Notes: generated by a model from the letters alone, not told the origin. DNA of 64,000 nucleotides from an uncultured Alistipes sp. (GCA_900544265.1 UQUQ01000004.1:1-64000); one strand, 5' to 3'. Positions 8,366-16,880 are shown, counted from the first letter of the stretch. Numbers and translations: made by a program.

Positions 8366-8393
8366 TCCCCGCCGCCGCGCGGACAAACAACAG

Positions 8394-8424
8394 AGTTCCC
8401 GGGCGGCCGTCCGGGAACTTTTTT
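8394..8424 (+). terminator. intrinsic terminator of proS
   Basis: AGTTCCCGG pairs with CCGGGAACT and is followed by TTTTT, 29 bp after the proS stop. Confidence 0.85.
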
Positions 8425-8506
8425 CATCGGAGGCCCTCCGCAGTCCCGCCCCGCATACGGGCGCGGGAGGCGGCCGCCAACCGGCAACACAAAAAAACAA
8501 TCCCGC

Positions 8507-9406
8507 ATGACAGTCGACACATCCACGCGCGAAAAGGAGATTAACCGCGTCACCCTCGTCGGGTTCGTCGTCAATCTCATCCTCTCGGCGGCCAAACTCG
8601 CCGCCGGCATTCTCGGCCGAAGCGGCGCCATGGTCGCCGACGCCATCCACTCCTTCTCGGACATGGCGACCGACATCGTCGTGATCGTCTTCGCCCGCAT
8701 CTCGTCCAAACCCAAGGACGACGGGCACGACTACGGCCACGGCAAGTACGAGACCCTCGCCACGATCATCATCAGCCTCGCCCTCGCGGCGGTCGGCATC
8801 GGCATCCTCTCGTCGAGCATCGGCTCCATCCGCACGATCCTCGAGGGCGGCACGCTGCCCCGTCCGGGTGCCGTCGCCCTCGTGGCGGCCGTCGTCTCGA
8901 TCGTCGCCAAGGAGATTCTCTACCGCTACACGGTGCGCGTCGGCCGCCGGATCGACAGTCCGAGCGTCATAGCCAACGCCTGGCACCACCGCAGCGACGC
9001 CCTCTCGTCGCTGGGCACCCTCGCCGGCATCGGCTGCGCCTACTTCCTCGGCGAGAAGTGGCGCATCGCCGACCCGATCGCGGCGCTGCTCGTTGCGGTC
9101 TTCATCTTCAAGATCGCACTGGACCTGATCCGCACGGGGCTGGGCGAGCTGCTCGAAAAGTCGCTGCCCGCGGATGTCGAGCAGGAGATCCTCTCGATCG
9201 TCACGGCCAACCCCGAGATCCGCTCGCCGCACAACCTGCGCACGCGCCGCATCGGCGCCTCGATCGCCATCGAGGTGCACGTGCGCGTCGACGGCGCGAT
9301 GAGCGTTGCCCACTCGCATGCGCTGACCGTCGACATCGAACACCGCCTGCGGGCGCGCTTCGGGGCGGGCACGATGATTGCCATCCACGTCGAACCGTTC
9401 AAATAG
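8507..9406 (+). CDS. cation diffusion facilitator (CDF) metal exporter
   Basis: A 299-residue inner-membrane CDF transporter, expected to export Zn2+ or Fe2+/Mn2+ in exchange for protons. Metal-site motifs are visible in TM2 (His48 to Asp52, HSFSD) and TM5 (His160/His161 to Asp164, HHRSD). These give a HxxxD-HxxxD arrangement often linked to zinc, although the selectivity is not proven. Six hydrophobic segments occupy residues 15-210, followed by a cytosolic ferredoxin-like domain (about 210-299) containing EVHVRVDG. The length is usual for the family. It lies alone between the proS terminator and a repeat-rich gap. Confidence 0.93.
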   Translation: MTVDTSTREKEINRVTLVGFVVNLILSAAKLAAGILGRSGAMVADAIHSFSDMATDIVVIVFARISSKPKDDGHDYGHGKYETLATIIISLALAAVGIGILSSSIGSIRTILEGGTLPRPGAVALVAAVVSIVAKEILYRYTVRVGRRIDSPSVIANAWHHRSDALSSLGTLAGIGCAYFLGEKWRIADPIAALLVAVFIFKIALDLIRTGLGELLEKSLPADVEQEILSIVTANPEIRSPHNLRTRRIGASIAIEVHVRVDGAMSVAHSHALTVDIEHRLRARFGAGTMIAIHVEPFK

Positions 9407-9530
9407 CCGGCCGGCGTACCCTGCCGGGGGGGGGCCGGCACCCGGCAGCAGCTCCGCACACCGGCACCCCCGCTCGACGCACCCCCCCCCGCGAAGGCAG
9501 CCCCGCACGACAGCACCTCCGCGACGGCTC

Positions 9531-9575
9531 CTCCGCTCGACGGGACCTCCGCTCGACGGGACCTCCGCTCGACGG
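9531..9575. repeat. 16-bp tandem repeat, about 2.8 copies
   Basis: The unit CTCCGCTCGACGGGAC starts at 9531 and 9547, with a partial third copy at 9563-9575. It lies in non-coding DNA between the CDF gene and the ECF sigma factor. Confidence 0.9.
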
Positions 9576-9637
9576 CCCCACAAGGCCCCGCACGACAGCT
9601 TTCCCGCACGACAGCACCCCATTTGCCGGCACCTCGC

Positions 9638-9698
9638 GACGGCCCCACGAAAACCCGCACGACGGCCCCACGAAAACCCGCACGACGGCCCCCCGCAC
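9638..9698. repeat. 23-bp tandem repeat, about 2.6 copies
   Basis: Two exact 23-bp copies (9638-9660 and 9661-9683), each beginning GACGGCCCCACG and ending CCCGCAC, plus a shortened third copy to 9698. Part of the same unit (CCGCACGAC) is also scattered between 9503 and 9612, so the region is a degenerate minisatellite. Confidence 0.9.
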
Positions 9699-9942
9699 GT
9701 GGCACGGAGTTTGGGTCTTCACGGCTCGGGAGGAGTCTTTCCTCCGGAGGCGGCAATCGGACGAAAAGCGGAAAAAATTTGGATTTTCGGAGAAAAACAC
9801 CTATCTTGCGACACAAAATGTTTGCAGGACTCCGGTGTCGGAGCGTGCGAAAGCACACAAGGACAAAACGATAAACACTAAAAAAGATTGCCTATCGGAA
9901 GAAAATTCTACTCTTAGTAACTAACATTGGGGAGAACAGAGT

Positions 9943-10527
9943 ATGAACGTACAGGTAACGAGCGACCAGACATTGCTCAAGAACTACCTTTCAGGCGACC
10001 GGAGTGCCATATCTCAGCTCATCGAACGTCACAGCCGCCGTGTCCGCGACTACATCAACATGATGGTCAAGGATCGCGACGTGGCCGACGACATCTTTCA
10101 GGAGACCTTCATCAAGGTCGTCCGCGTGATCGACGAGGGCCGTTACACCGACAACGGCAAATTCCTCTCATGGATTCTGCGCATCGCCCACAACCAGGTG
10201 ATCGACCACTTCCGCGCACAGCGGCAGAACAAGGCCGTCACCGAGTCGGAAGCCGGATACGACGTGCTGGGCACGCTCCGCTTCGCCGAGCGCACGGTCG
10301 AGGACGAGATGGTCGGCGCCCAGATCGAACGCGACATCCGGGCGCTGGTCAAGCAGCTTCCGGACGAGCAGCGCGAGGTGGTCATGATGCGCTATTTCTC
10401 GGGCTTGAGCTTCAAGGAGATCGCCGAGCAGACCGATGTGAGCATCAACACGGCCCTCGGACGCATGCGCTACGCGCTGATCAACCTGCGCAAGATGATC
10501 AAGGAAAAAAATATGGTTTTGTGCTGA
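9943..10527 (+). CDS. ECF-type RNA polymerase sigma-70 factor
   Basis: A 194-residue sigma factor with regions 2 and 4 only. Region 2 spans about residues 20-95 (DVADDIFQETFIKV, then GKFLSWILRIAHNQVIDHFR). Region 4 spans about 130-185 (LPDEQREVVMMRYFSGLSFKEIAEQTDVSINTALGRMRYAL). These factors redirect RNA polymerase to a small regulon, and many are controlled by a membrane anti-sigma factor. No anti-sigma gene or SusC partner is adjacent here. Instead, a 49-residue ORF follows 64 bp downstream before a shared terminator. The long repeat-rich upstream gap is the likely site of its regulation. Confidence 0.93.
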   Translation: MNVQVTSDQTLLKNYLSGDRSAISQLIERHSRRVRDYINMMVKDRDVADDIFQETFIKVVRVIDEGRYTDNGKFLSWILRIAHNQVIDHFRAQRQNKAVTESEAGYDVLGTLRFAERTVEDEMVGAQIERDIRALVKQLPDEQREVVMMRYFSGLSFKEIAEQTDVSINTALGRMRYALINLRKMIKEKNMVLC

Positions 10528-10591
10528 CCGATGCACAATATTCGCCGGCAGCGACCGTTTTATAGGTGAACAACCAATCGGGACACTGCCT

Positions 10592-10741
10592 ATGGAGGAG
10601 ATCGACAAAAACGAGTTTTCAAACGACGGCATCTCCGATGACGAAGATCTGATTATGCGGGAGGTGATTCAAGGTGATGCGGATCTGTTCTATCTTCATC
10701 ACTATCTCACGGAGGTCTTCCGAAAAGGGGATAATTTTTAA
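10592..10741 (+). CDS. 49-residue acidic small protein downstream of the sigma factor
   Basis: An ATG-initiated ORF of 49 codons ending TAA at 10739-10741, starting MEEIDKNEFSNDGISDDED. It is strongly acidic at the N-terminus, with a helical C-terminal half ending in HHYLTEVFRKGDNF. It lies in the same direction 64 bp after the sigma factor and is followed 18 bp later by a strong terminator, so the two probably share a transcript. I do not recognise a family. A small regulator of the sigma factor is possible but is inferred only from position. Confidence 0.6.
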   Translation: MEEIDKNEFSNDGISDDEDLIMREVIQGDADLFYLHHYLTEVFRKGDNF

Positions 10742-10759
10742 GGGTTAATTTTTGATGGG

Positions 10760-10791
10760 GAAGGGAGCCTTTCGGGGCTCCCTTCATTTTT
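10760..10791 (+). terminator. intrinsic terminator of the sigma-factor unit
   Basis: GAAGGGAGCC pairs with GGCTCCCTTC around a short loop and is followed by ATTTTTG. The stem is close to that of the terminator at 4765-4794. Confidence 0.85.
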
Positions 10792-11505
10792 GCGGGCAAG
10801 CACGGCAGAGCGCCCGCACCCGCAGCAAGCACCCCTTTCCGGCAAACCGACGGCGCGGTTCGGTTGACTGACCCACGCATATCCCGGCAGGCCGGGCATC
10901 CGGCCGAAGGCGGACCCGGCATTCGTCCGCACCTCCGCTTTCGGGCCGGCCGACACCCGTATCGGCATCCGATTGCCTCCCGACTGCCGGACAAACAGAC
11001 ACCCGCTTTATCCGGCAGACACGCGCCCCGGGTTTTCGGCAGACCGGGACACCGCCGTCCTACCCTGATTCGCCAACAACCCGCACGGCCGAGGGCGAGC
11101 CTCCGGACCCGGCTGACCCGGCAGACCGGGACACCGCCGCCCCACCCTGATTCGCCAACAACCCGTCCCGGACGCGAACGCGGTTTACACTCTCCGACGG
11201 ACGCGAATCGGGATTGTGGTATCGGGTGCCGGACATGCAAGAAATCCGCTGCGCCGGACCCCGCACGAAGGCCCGGGCTGCCCGAAAAAGGGCGGAAACC
11301 GCGCATACATATTTGTATCCATTTGCCGTTCAAATTCTTAAGTCCCTCACTTGCTTCGGACCGCAGGCGTAAGCCGTTAAGTTTCAAGTTTATGTTTTTG
11401 TTAATTGTCGATTATGTATCATAAATGATATTCATAATCTGACAATTTCTGACCAATTTTGCCACGCAAAAAAAGCACCCTTACGGAAAGAGCAATATCT
11501 TTTCG
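10792..11505. other. long GC-rich non-coding region
   Basis: About 700 bp without a credible gene. It holds a duplicated 47-bp segment (listed separately) and many CCGGCAGACC-like words. The last 110 bp turn AT-rich and lead into the promoter of the DUF3575 operon. Confidence 0.55.
11037..11165. repeat. 47-bp direct repeat, two copies 82 bp apart
   Basis: Copies at 11037-11083 and 11119-11165 begin CGGCAGACCGGGACACCGCC and end CAACAACCCG. They differ at only a few bases in the middle. Both are in non-coding DNA. Confidence 0.9.
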
Positions 11506-11513
11506 TATCTTTG
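11506..11513 (+). promoter_or_regulatory. -7 promoter box (TATCTTTG) of the DUF3575 operon
   Basis: An exact TAnnTTTG match about 55 bp before the first gene of the three-gene envelope operon. Confidence 0.6.
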
Positions 11514-11567
11514 TGCGCACTTTTGCGTACACGACAAGTTCGGAACAACTTAAAGACGGTTTAAGAT

Positions 11568-12164
11568 ATGACAAAAAGAGTTATTCTGTCGCTCGCAATC
11601 GCCCTCTGCGCCTGGACGACAGCATCGGCCCAGCAGGTTGCCGTGAAGTCCAACCTGTTCTACTGGATGACCACGACGATCAACGCCGGCGCCGAGGTCG
11701 CCCTGAGCAAACACTCGACCCTCGGCGCCACGTTCAACCTCAACCCGTGGACCATCGGCGCCGACAACAAGATCCAGCACTGGTTCGTCCGCCCCGAATA
11801 CCGCTACTGGGTAACCGAAAAATACACGCGCCTGTTCTTCGGCGTGCACCTGATGGGCGGCGGCTTCGAGGTGGGCGGCTTCCGTATCCCGATCATCGGA
11901 GACCGCTTCCTGACGCGCCTCAAGACCAACTACTTCACCGGATCGTTCGTGGCCGGCGGCGTGAGCATCGGCTACCAGTTCTACCTCAGCCCCCACTGGA
12001 ACCTCGAAATCTCGGGCGGCGCGGGCCTGGCACGCATCAAGTACCACTGGGAGCCGACCAACCCCGCCCTGCGCAAAAAGAGCTACACGAACACCGTGCG
12101 CTACCTGCCCGTTCCCACCGAAATCGGCTTCTCGTTCGTCTATCTGTTCAACTCCAAGAAATAA
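11568..12164 (+). CDS. DUF3575-family outer-membrane beta-barrel-like protein
   Basis: A 198-residue secreted protein with a signal peptide (residues 1-21, ending ASAQQ) and alternating hydrophobic strands rich in aromatics, as in small outer-membrane barrels. The sequence around VAVKSNLFYWMTTTINAGAEVAL matches the DUF3575 family of Bacteroidales. That family is often found at the head of fimbrial or adhesin-assembly loci with DUF3868 and OmpA-like lipoproteins, which is the order seen here (7-bp spacing to the next gene). No fimbrillin gene follows in this window. The exact role is unknown; an outer-membrane anchoring or assembly function is inferred. Confidence 0.8.
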   Translation: MTKRVILSLAIALCAWTTASAQQVAVKSNLFYWMTTTINAGAEVALSKHSTLGATFNLNPWTIGADNKIQHWFVRPEYRYWVTEKYTRLFFGVHLMGGGFEVGGFRIPIIGDRFLTRLKTNYFTGSFVAGGVSIGYQFYLSPHWNLEISGGAGLARIKYHWEPTNPALRKKSYTNTVRYLPVPTEIGFSFVYLFNSKK

Positions 12165-12170
12165 CGCGAC

Positions 12171-12680
12171 ATGAAAAAATATCTTCTCATCCTCGTTCTT
12201 CTTCTCGGCGCGACGTCGCTCCGCGCACAGTTTGTCGGTGACCTCGCCGTCACGCGCAAGGTGCTGAGCCGGGAGGGCAATACGCTCCATCTGGTGCTCG
12301 ACGTCCAGGTTTCGGCCAACGCCGTCACGCGGTCGCAGAGCTGGACGATCATCCCCGAGCTGAGTACCCCGGACCGGCAGTCGATGAAGCTCTTTCCCCA
12401 CATTCTGGTCAACGGCCGCTACCAGCAGCACATGATGGAGCGCCGGCAGGTCCTCAACGGACGCCACCTGATCGAGCGTCAGCCCTACGTCGTCATCAAC
12501 GTCGACGGCAAGACGGCGCCGCAGTCGGTCCGCTACGAGATGCGCATCCCCTACGAGGCCTGGATGGACAACGCCACGCTCGTCCTGCGGCAGATACTGA
12601 CCAATCCGGGCCGCCGGAGCCGCGTCTTCACGGTCGATGTCAACGGCGCGGTGGACACGAATACGGTGAGCGGCAACTAA
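12171..12680 (+). CDS. DUF3868-like secreted protein
   Basis: A 169-residue protein with a signal peptide (residues 1-19, ending LRAQF) and a beta-rich body. It contains a typical segment in which a variable arm is followed by SWTIIPEL and later VRYEMRIPYEAWM. It resembles the N-terminal domain of DUF3868 proteins that sit next to DUF3575 proteins in Bacteroidales. It is shorter than many annotated DUF3868 proteins, probably because the OmpA-like part is encoded by the separate next gene, 14 bp downstream. A periplasmic or outer-membrane location is predicted; the function is unknown. Confidence 0.65.
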   Translation: MKKYLLILVLLLGATSLRAQFVGDLAVTRKVLSREGNTLHLVLDVQVSANAVTRSQSWTIIPELSTPDRQSMKLFPHILVNGRYQQHMMERRQVLNGRHLIERQPYVVINVDGKTAPQSVRYEMRIPYEAWMDNATLVLRQILTNPGRRSRVFTVDVNGAVDTNTVSGN

Positions 12681-12693
12681 ACCGGAGGGAGCG

Positions 12694-15009
12694 ATGAACA
12701 GGCCATACCATATTGCGGGAGGCTGCGTCCTCCTGGCCGCCGTCCTGCTGCTGGCGGGATGCGGCAACCTGCGCAAACTCGAGGAGAGCGACCCCAAGAC
12801 GCCCCTCAACCTGCCGCGCCACGCCTCGCAGGACATCGAAGCGGCAAAGAACGCCCAGCGGCGCCAGATCGAGCCGACCAAGGAGATCCACTACACGAAC
12901 ATCGACGGCACGACGCGCGTCTTCATCCCCACCGAGAACGTCATCATCGACACGACGACCAACGAACAGATGTGGGCGTTGAACATCGACGCCGTGGAGA
13001 TTCTGGCCCGCAGCAGCCGCAACCTCGTGGAGCGCAACGGCAAGATCAACGTCGAATTCATCGTCTCGGTGCCCGACACGCTGCTGGCCCGCGACTGGCA
13101 GCTGGTGCTCAATCCCTGGATCCGCGAGGGCCAGCACGGCGAGGCCCATCCGCTCGATCCGCTCGTCTACCGGGGCGACCGCTACGGCCGCATGCAGGAG
13201 CGTGAATACGACCGCTACGACAAGGCGCACGAAGGACTGGTGCAGGATCTGCGCCGCTACGTGCGCTCGACCGACAACCGCGTTGCCCGGCGCGTGACCT
13301 ACGTTCCCGATCCGGACAACAAGTTCGACCACCTGCGCGACTACCTGACGCCGCGCTACCGCTTCGATTCGGTCAACGTCCTGCCGGGCGGCGAAGTCTA
13401 CACGCGCGTCGACGGACACTATCCCGCCGAAGGGGGCCGCGCCCGCGAAGACTACCTCCAGTCGCTGGCCGAGCAGCCGCAGAAAGTCGCCACGCAGGTG
13501 CGCGGCGCCGATGCCGAGCAGGTGCGCCGCATGGCCTCCCAGCGCGTCGACTGGACCAACCGCCGGCGGACGAAGGTCTACGACATGCTCCGCGAGACGG
13601 ACACCTGCGTCATCAACGAGAACCTCACCCAGTCGCGCTACTACGTGGCGCCGAACACCGCCGGGGATGTCTTCGCCACGGCCGAAGAGCGTGAGCTCGC
13701 CCGGCAGGAGGGCGACAAGGGAAGCGTCGTCTACAAGCGGATCGTCCGCCACCCGGTCTTCCCCAACGCGCGGCTCGACACCGTCATTCAGCGTCCCGAC
13801 CACCGCATCGACTTCTACTACTCGCAGCAGGTCGAGGCCAACGAGAACACGGACAAGCTCTACCTTTACCTCTCGGGCGGCGTCGAGAACCGCCGCGGCA
13901 GGCACTACGAGATGCGGCACTCCGACACGCTGAACTTCAGCGTCAAGTCGATGATCTCGTTCCTCGACGAGCGGACCCGCTACATGCACCGCATCGTGCT
14001 GCGCGACGCCGAGGCCAACGCCCGCTTCTACTTCACCTTCCCGTCGGGCCGCGCGAAGCTCGACACGACGGCCGAGAACCGGGCCCAGGTGCGCGCCGTG
14101 CGCAACCTGACACGCGACCTGATGCTCGACCCGATCTACATTATCGACAGCATCTCGCTGCGTGCGACCTCTTCGCCCGAAGGCTCGTGGCGGATCAACG
14201 ACCGCCTGGCCCGCGAGCGCGCCGAAGCGCTGCGCAGCGTGCTGGTCGAGGAGTTCCGCCCGCTCTACGACTCACTGCGCAACGAGGCGGTCAAGGCCTA
14301 CGTCACGCTCGACGAGGAGGGCAAGCAGGTGGTCGTCGAGGGCGAGGAGGAGGAGAAGCTCCCCGACCTGCCGAACCTGCTGCGGTCGGAGTGGCTGGCC
14401 GAAGACTGGGACGAACTGGCCCGGCTGGTACGCGCCGACACCGCGATGACGGACAAGGAGGAGGTGCTGGCGATGATCGCCGACCGCGAAACGGCACCCG
14501 ACGCCCGCGAATACCGCATCCGGCTCAAATACCCGAAGGCCTATGCCCACATGCGCCGGAACATCTACCCGCAGATGCGCGCCGTCGATTTCCGCTTCAA
14601 CCTGCACCGCCGCGGGCAGAAGCAGGATACGGTCTACACGACCGAAGTCGACCAGCGCTACATGGATGCCCTCGAGCTGCTGAAGAAGCGCCGCTACGAG
14701 GAGGCCCTGAACACGCTGCGTGACTACGACGACCGCAACACGGCCATCGCCTACATGTCGCTCGGCTACAACAAGGCCGCCTACCGCGTGCTGATGGCCC
14801 AGCCCAACGTCGACTGGACGGCCGAGGAGCAGTACCTGCTGGCAATCATCGCAGCCCGCCTGGGCGACGAGCAGGAGGCCGTGCAACACTTCCTCCGGGC
14901 CTGCGAGCTGCGCAGCAACCTCAAGTTCCGGGGCAACCTCGATCCCGAGCTCTCCTACCTGATCCGCAAGTACGGGCTCGACCAGCAGGACTTCCAGGAC
15001 AACTACTGA
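12694..15009 (+). CDS. large OmpA-like-domain lipoprotein
   Basis: A 771-residue lipoprotein: the signal peptide ends in LLLAGCGN, so Cys24 is the likely lipidated residue. Around residues 480-530 it carries an OmpA-like segment (SISLRATSSPEGSWRINDRLARERAEALRS), the peptidoglycan-binding type that reads SPEG..N..LA..RA. A long charged middle follows, and the C-terminal 130 residues look like TPR-type helices (YMDALELLKKRRYEEALNTL). It is the last gene of the DUF3575/DUF3868 operon and is preceded by GGAGGGAG, an unusually strong Shine-Dalgarno-like stretch for this phylum. A terminator hairpin follows at 15031-15066. It probably tethers an outer-membrane assembly to the cell wall. Confidence 0.75.
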   Translation: MNRPYHIAGGCVLLAAVLLLAGCGNLRKLEESDPKTPLNLPRHASQDIEAAKNAQRRQIEPTKEIHYTNIDGTTRVFIPTENVIIDTTTNEQMWALNIDAVEILARSSRNLVERNGKINVEFIVSVPDTLLARDWQLVLNPWIREGQHGEAHPLDPLVYRGDRYGRMQEREYDRYDKAHEGLVQDLRRYVRSTDNRVARRVTYVPDPDNKFDHLRDYLTPRYRFDSVNVLPGGEVYTRVDGHYPAEGGRAREDYLQSLAEQPQKVATQVRGADAEQVRRMASQRVDWTNRRRTKVYDMLRETDTCVINENLTQSRYYVAPNTAGDVFATAEERELARQEGDKGSVVYKRIVRHPVFPNARLDTVIQRPDHRIDFYYSQQVEANENTDKLYLYLSGGVENRRGRHYEMRHSDTLNFSVKSMISFLDERTRYMHRIVLRDAEANARFYFTFPSGRAKLDTTAENRAQVRAVRNLTRDLMLDPIYIIDSISLRATSSPEGSWRINDRLARERAEALRSVLVEEFRPLYDSLRNEAVKAYVTLDEEGKQVVVEGEEEEKLPDLPNLLRSEWLAEDWDELARLVRADTAMTDKEEVLAMIADRETAPDAREYRIRLKYPKAYAHMRRNIYPQMRAVDFRFNLHRRGQKQDTVYTTEVDQRYMDALELLKKRRYEEALNTLRDYDDRNTAIAYMSLGYNKAAYRVLMAQPNVDWTAEEQYLLAIIAARLGDEQEAVQHFLRACELRSNLKFRGNLDPELSYLIRKYGLDQQDFQDNY

Positions 15010-15030
15010 TCCGCATCCGAAACGACCCTG

Positions 15031-15066
15031 CGAGCGGGGCTTCCACAGAGGTGGAAGCCCCGCTCG
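15031..15066 (+). terminator. 16-bp perfect hairpin after the OmpA-like lipoprotein
   Basis: CGAGCGGGGCTTCCAC pairs exactly with its complement at 15051-15066 around a 4-nt loop. A U-run is lacking on the plus strand, so termination strength is uncertain. Confidence 0.65.
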
Positions 15067-15090
15067 GCGTATGAGCCGCCGCCGACCGCG

Positions 15091-15132
15091 CACAAAAAAG
15101 GGGCGGAAGAGAGATGTCTCTTCCGCCCCTTT
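15091..15132 (-). terminator. intrinsic terminator of the hdeD-like gene
   Basis: AAAGGGGCGGAAGAGA (15097-15112) pairs exactly with 15117-15132. On the minus strand the stem is followed by a run of T, so it terminates the HdeD-like gene that ends at 15164. Confidence 0.85.
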
Positions 15133-15163
15133 GGACCGCATGCCGCGGCACGCGGTGGTAAGA

Positions 15164-15754
15164 TCAACGACGGTCGTGCTCGAAGCAGCGGTGCGCCTGC
15201 CGAAGCTGCAGGGAGAGCGACATGGCCCCGACGCCCGCGAAGAGCAGCGAGATGCCGACCCAGACGATAACGGCCGCCGAGCCGACGACCAACGGCCGGA
15301 AGAGGATCCACAGCGAGCAGATCATCAGCAGAATGCCGCTGAAAAGGGTCCATCCGGCTCCGGGAATCTCCAGCGTGCGCATGTCGCCGCCGAGTCCGAT
15401 CGTCGCGAAGGCCCGCAGCAGCAGCCAGAACCCGAGGAAGAGCGGCAGCGTGGCGGCCGAGAGGGCGACGTGCGCGATGAGAATGACACCGAGGATGATC
15501 TCGATGATTCCGCCGGCAAGCATCCACCCGCGTCCGGTGATGAAGTGCCGGTTGACCGACGAGAGAACGACCTCGAGCACGCCCGACAGCAGCATCAGCC
15601 ACCCGAAGAGCATCGAGAGCCCCAGATAGCTCCGGGCCGGAAAGGCGAAGACGAGGAGTCCGACGACGAAGAGCGCGGCGCCGACAACAAGCAGCAGCCA
15701 CCAGTAGCGGATGGCCTGCTTTGAATGTTCGATCAGAGAGGTTAAGTTGTCCAT
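15164..15754 (-). CDS. HdeD-family (DUF308) membrane protein
   Basis: A 196-residue inner-membrane protein with six predicted hydrophobic helices in repeated pairs, matching the DUF308/HdeD family, whose founding member contributes to acid resistance in E. coli at high cell density. The repeated glycine-rich helix pattern (LLVVGAALFVVGLLVFAFPA, then GWMLAGGIIEIILGVILI) is characteristic. ATG at 15754 (MDNLTSLIEHSK) gives the usual length. The tail is short and charged (HRCFEHDRR). It is separated from the polysaccharide operon upstream by 150 bp and has its own terminator. The physiological role in Bacteroidales is unknown. Confidence 0.88.
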   Translation of the reverse strand: MDNLTSLIEHSKQAIRYWWLLLVVGAALFVVGLLVFAFPARSYLGLSMLFGWLMLLSGVLEVVLSSVNRHFITGRGWMLAGGIIEIILGVILIAHVALSAATLPLFLGFWLLLRAFATIGLGGDMRTLEIPGAGWTLFSGILLMICSLWILFRPLVVGSAAVIVWVGISLLFAGVGAMSLSLQLRQAHRCFEHDRR

Positions 15755-15905
15755 ACGAAAAAAGGTGTTTACGGCTCTCCGGTGCAAATCGCATACCACA
15801 CGCACAGAAACCACACGCACATGCCCGAAGAGGACGAAACACCCTTTTCCGCACCCGTCCGCACAAGGGCCCTCGCGGGCCATCCGATGCGGATCGGACT
15901 GCCGG

Positions 15906-16880
15906 CTAACGCCAGCGAGGATCGCCGATACCCTTCTCCTGCAGGGCGGGATCGACGATCCGGTAGCTCGTGCAGCCGTCCAGCGGATCGTCCGTCGCCG
16001 ACGCGAAGGTTGCCCGGGCATCCCCCGAGAGGGTCTTCAGCCCATAGGGGTTGCGGACGCGCGGCTGCGCATCGGTACGGTACGAATCGACGACCTCGAC
16101 ACGGCCGCCGCTGCCGGCATCGACGAATTTGGGCGATGCGCCCGGCAGGTGGAAGATGCTGCGGGCGATGCGCATGGAGACGTGTCCGGCCGCATGGAAA
16201 ATGGCGCCGCTGTTCTCCGACGTGTTGATGTCGTAGAAGGTGCAGTTCTCGACGTCGATCTTCAGATCCTGCATCGGAGCGCTGACGATGACGGCACCCC
16301 GCACGAAATCGGCGAAGGTGCTGTTGCGCAGCGTGATGGACGAGAGCTGCACGGTCGACTCCTTGCCGATGTTGACCACCCCGTGCGAGGGGGCGTGGCT
16401 GTTGTAGACGATGCAGTCGTCGATCGTGATGCGGCCGATGCGGTTTTTCGCTGCGGTCGAACGGTTCAGCACCAGGCTGGCGCCGTTTTCACCGTTGAGA
16501 TTCACGATGCAGCCGCGCAGCGTGATCTCGTCGATGTCCACTTCGCTTTCTCCGGCATTGTATACCAGATACTTGCGATCGTAGATGATGTGCAGGTTCC
16601 CGAGCACGAGACAGCGCGCTCCGGTTCCCAGCACGAAATTGGTGAAATGAACCACCGGCTTTTCGCCCTCCTCGCCGAGGAGTACGATGTCGTGCGTCTG
16701 CACGATCTGGGTCGAAAGCGCATACTCTCCGGACTTGAGCAGCAGCGTGTCCGCGGCCGAAGCTTGCTTGAGGGCGCTGCGGAGATCATCCCCGGGTGCC
16801 ACCTCCACGATTCGTGCGGAAGCGGCATTCAGCGCGAAAAGGCCCAGGAGCGGAAGGGCCAGAAACTTCAGTTTTTTCAT
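15906..16880 (-). CDS. right-handed beta-helix protein with a DUF5123-like C-terminus
   Basis: A 324-residue secreted protein with a signal peptide (residues 1-22, MKKLKFLALPLLGLFALNAA). The body is a parallel beta-helix, as shown by repeated short strands with N-rich turns (VDIDEITLRGCIVNLNG, IGRITIDDCIVYN, LSSITLRNSTF). It ends in GIGDPRWR, an ending typical of DUF5123-type proteins encoded in Bacteroidales uronate-polysaccharide loci, where they may bind or trim glycans at the cell surface. It is the last gene of the minus-strand operon, 31 bp after the preceding beta-helix lipoprotein. No catalytic residues can be assigned. Confidence 0.72.
   Translation of the reverse strand: MKKLKFLALPLLGLFALNAASARIVEVAPGDDLRSALKQASAADTLLLKSGEYALSTQIVQTHDIVLLGEEGEKPVVHFTNFVLGTGARCLVLGNLHIIYDRKYLVYNAGESEVDIDEITLRGCIVNLNGENGASLVLNRSTAAKNRIGRITIDDCIVYNSHAPSHGVVNIGKESTVQLSSITLRNSTFADFVRGAVIVSAPMQDLKIDVENCTFYDINTSENSGAIFHAAGHVSMRIARSIFHLPGASPKFVDAGSGGRVEVVDSYRTDAQPRVRNPYGLKTLSGDARATFASATDDPLDGCTSYRIVDPALQEKGIGDPRWR

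Larger units (their letters stand above)
9407..9942. other. repeat-rich GC intergenic region upstream of the sigma factor
   Basis: No gene is seen. It contains a G9 run (9426-9434), a C9 run (9482-9490), two minisatellites (listed separately) and a weak -7-like box (TATCTTGC near 9810) about 130 bp before the sigma factor. Confidence 0.6.

Noticed and set aside
6716..9622. A 968-codon open frame antisense to proS and the CDF gene
   Set aside because: It mirrors the codon bias of the GC-rich genes on the other strand, lacks any domain pattern and is rich in Arg, Asp, Val and Gly in a way typical of antisense frames. The sense-strand genes are certain.
9531..9698. Possible CRISPR-like array in the repeats upstream of the sigma factor
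   Set aside because: The repeats are directly abutting tandem units of 16 and 23 bp with no unique spacers, and no cas gene is in the window.
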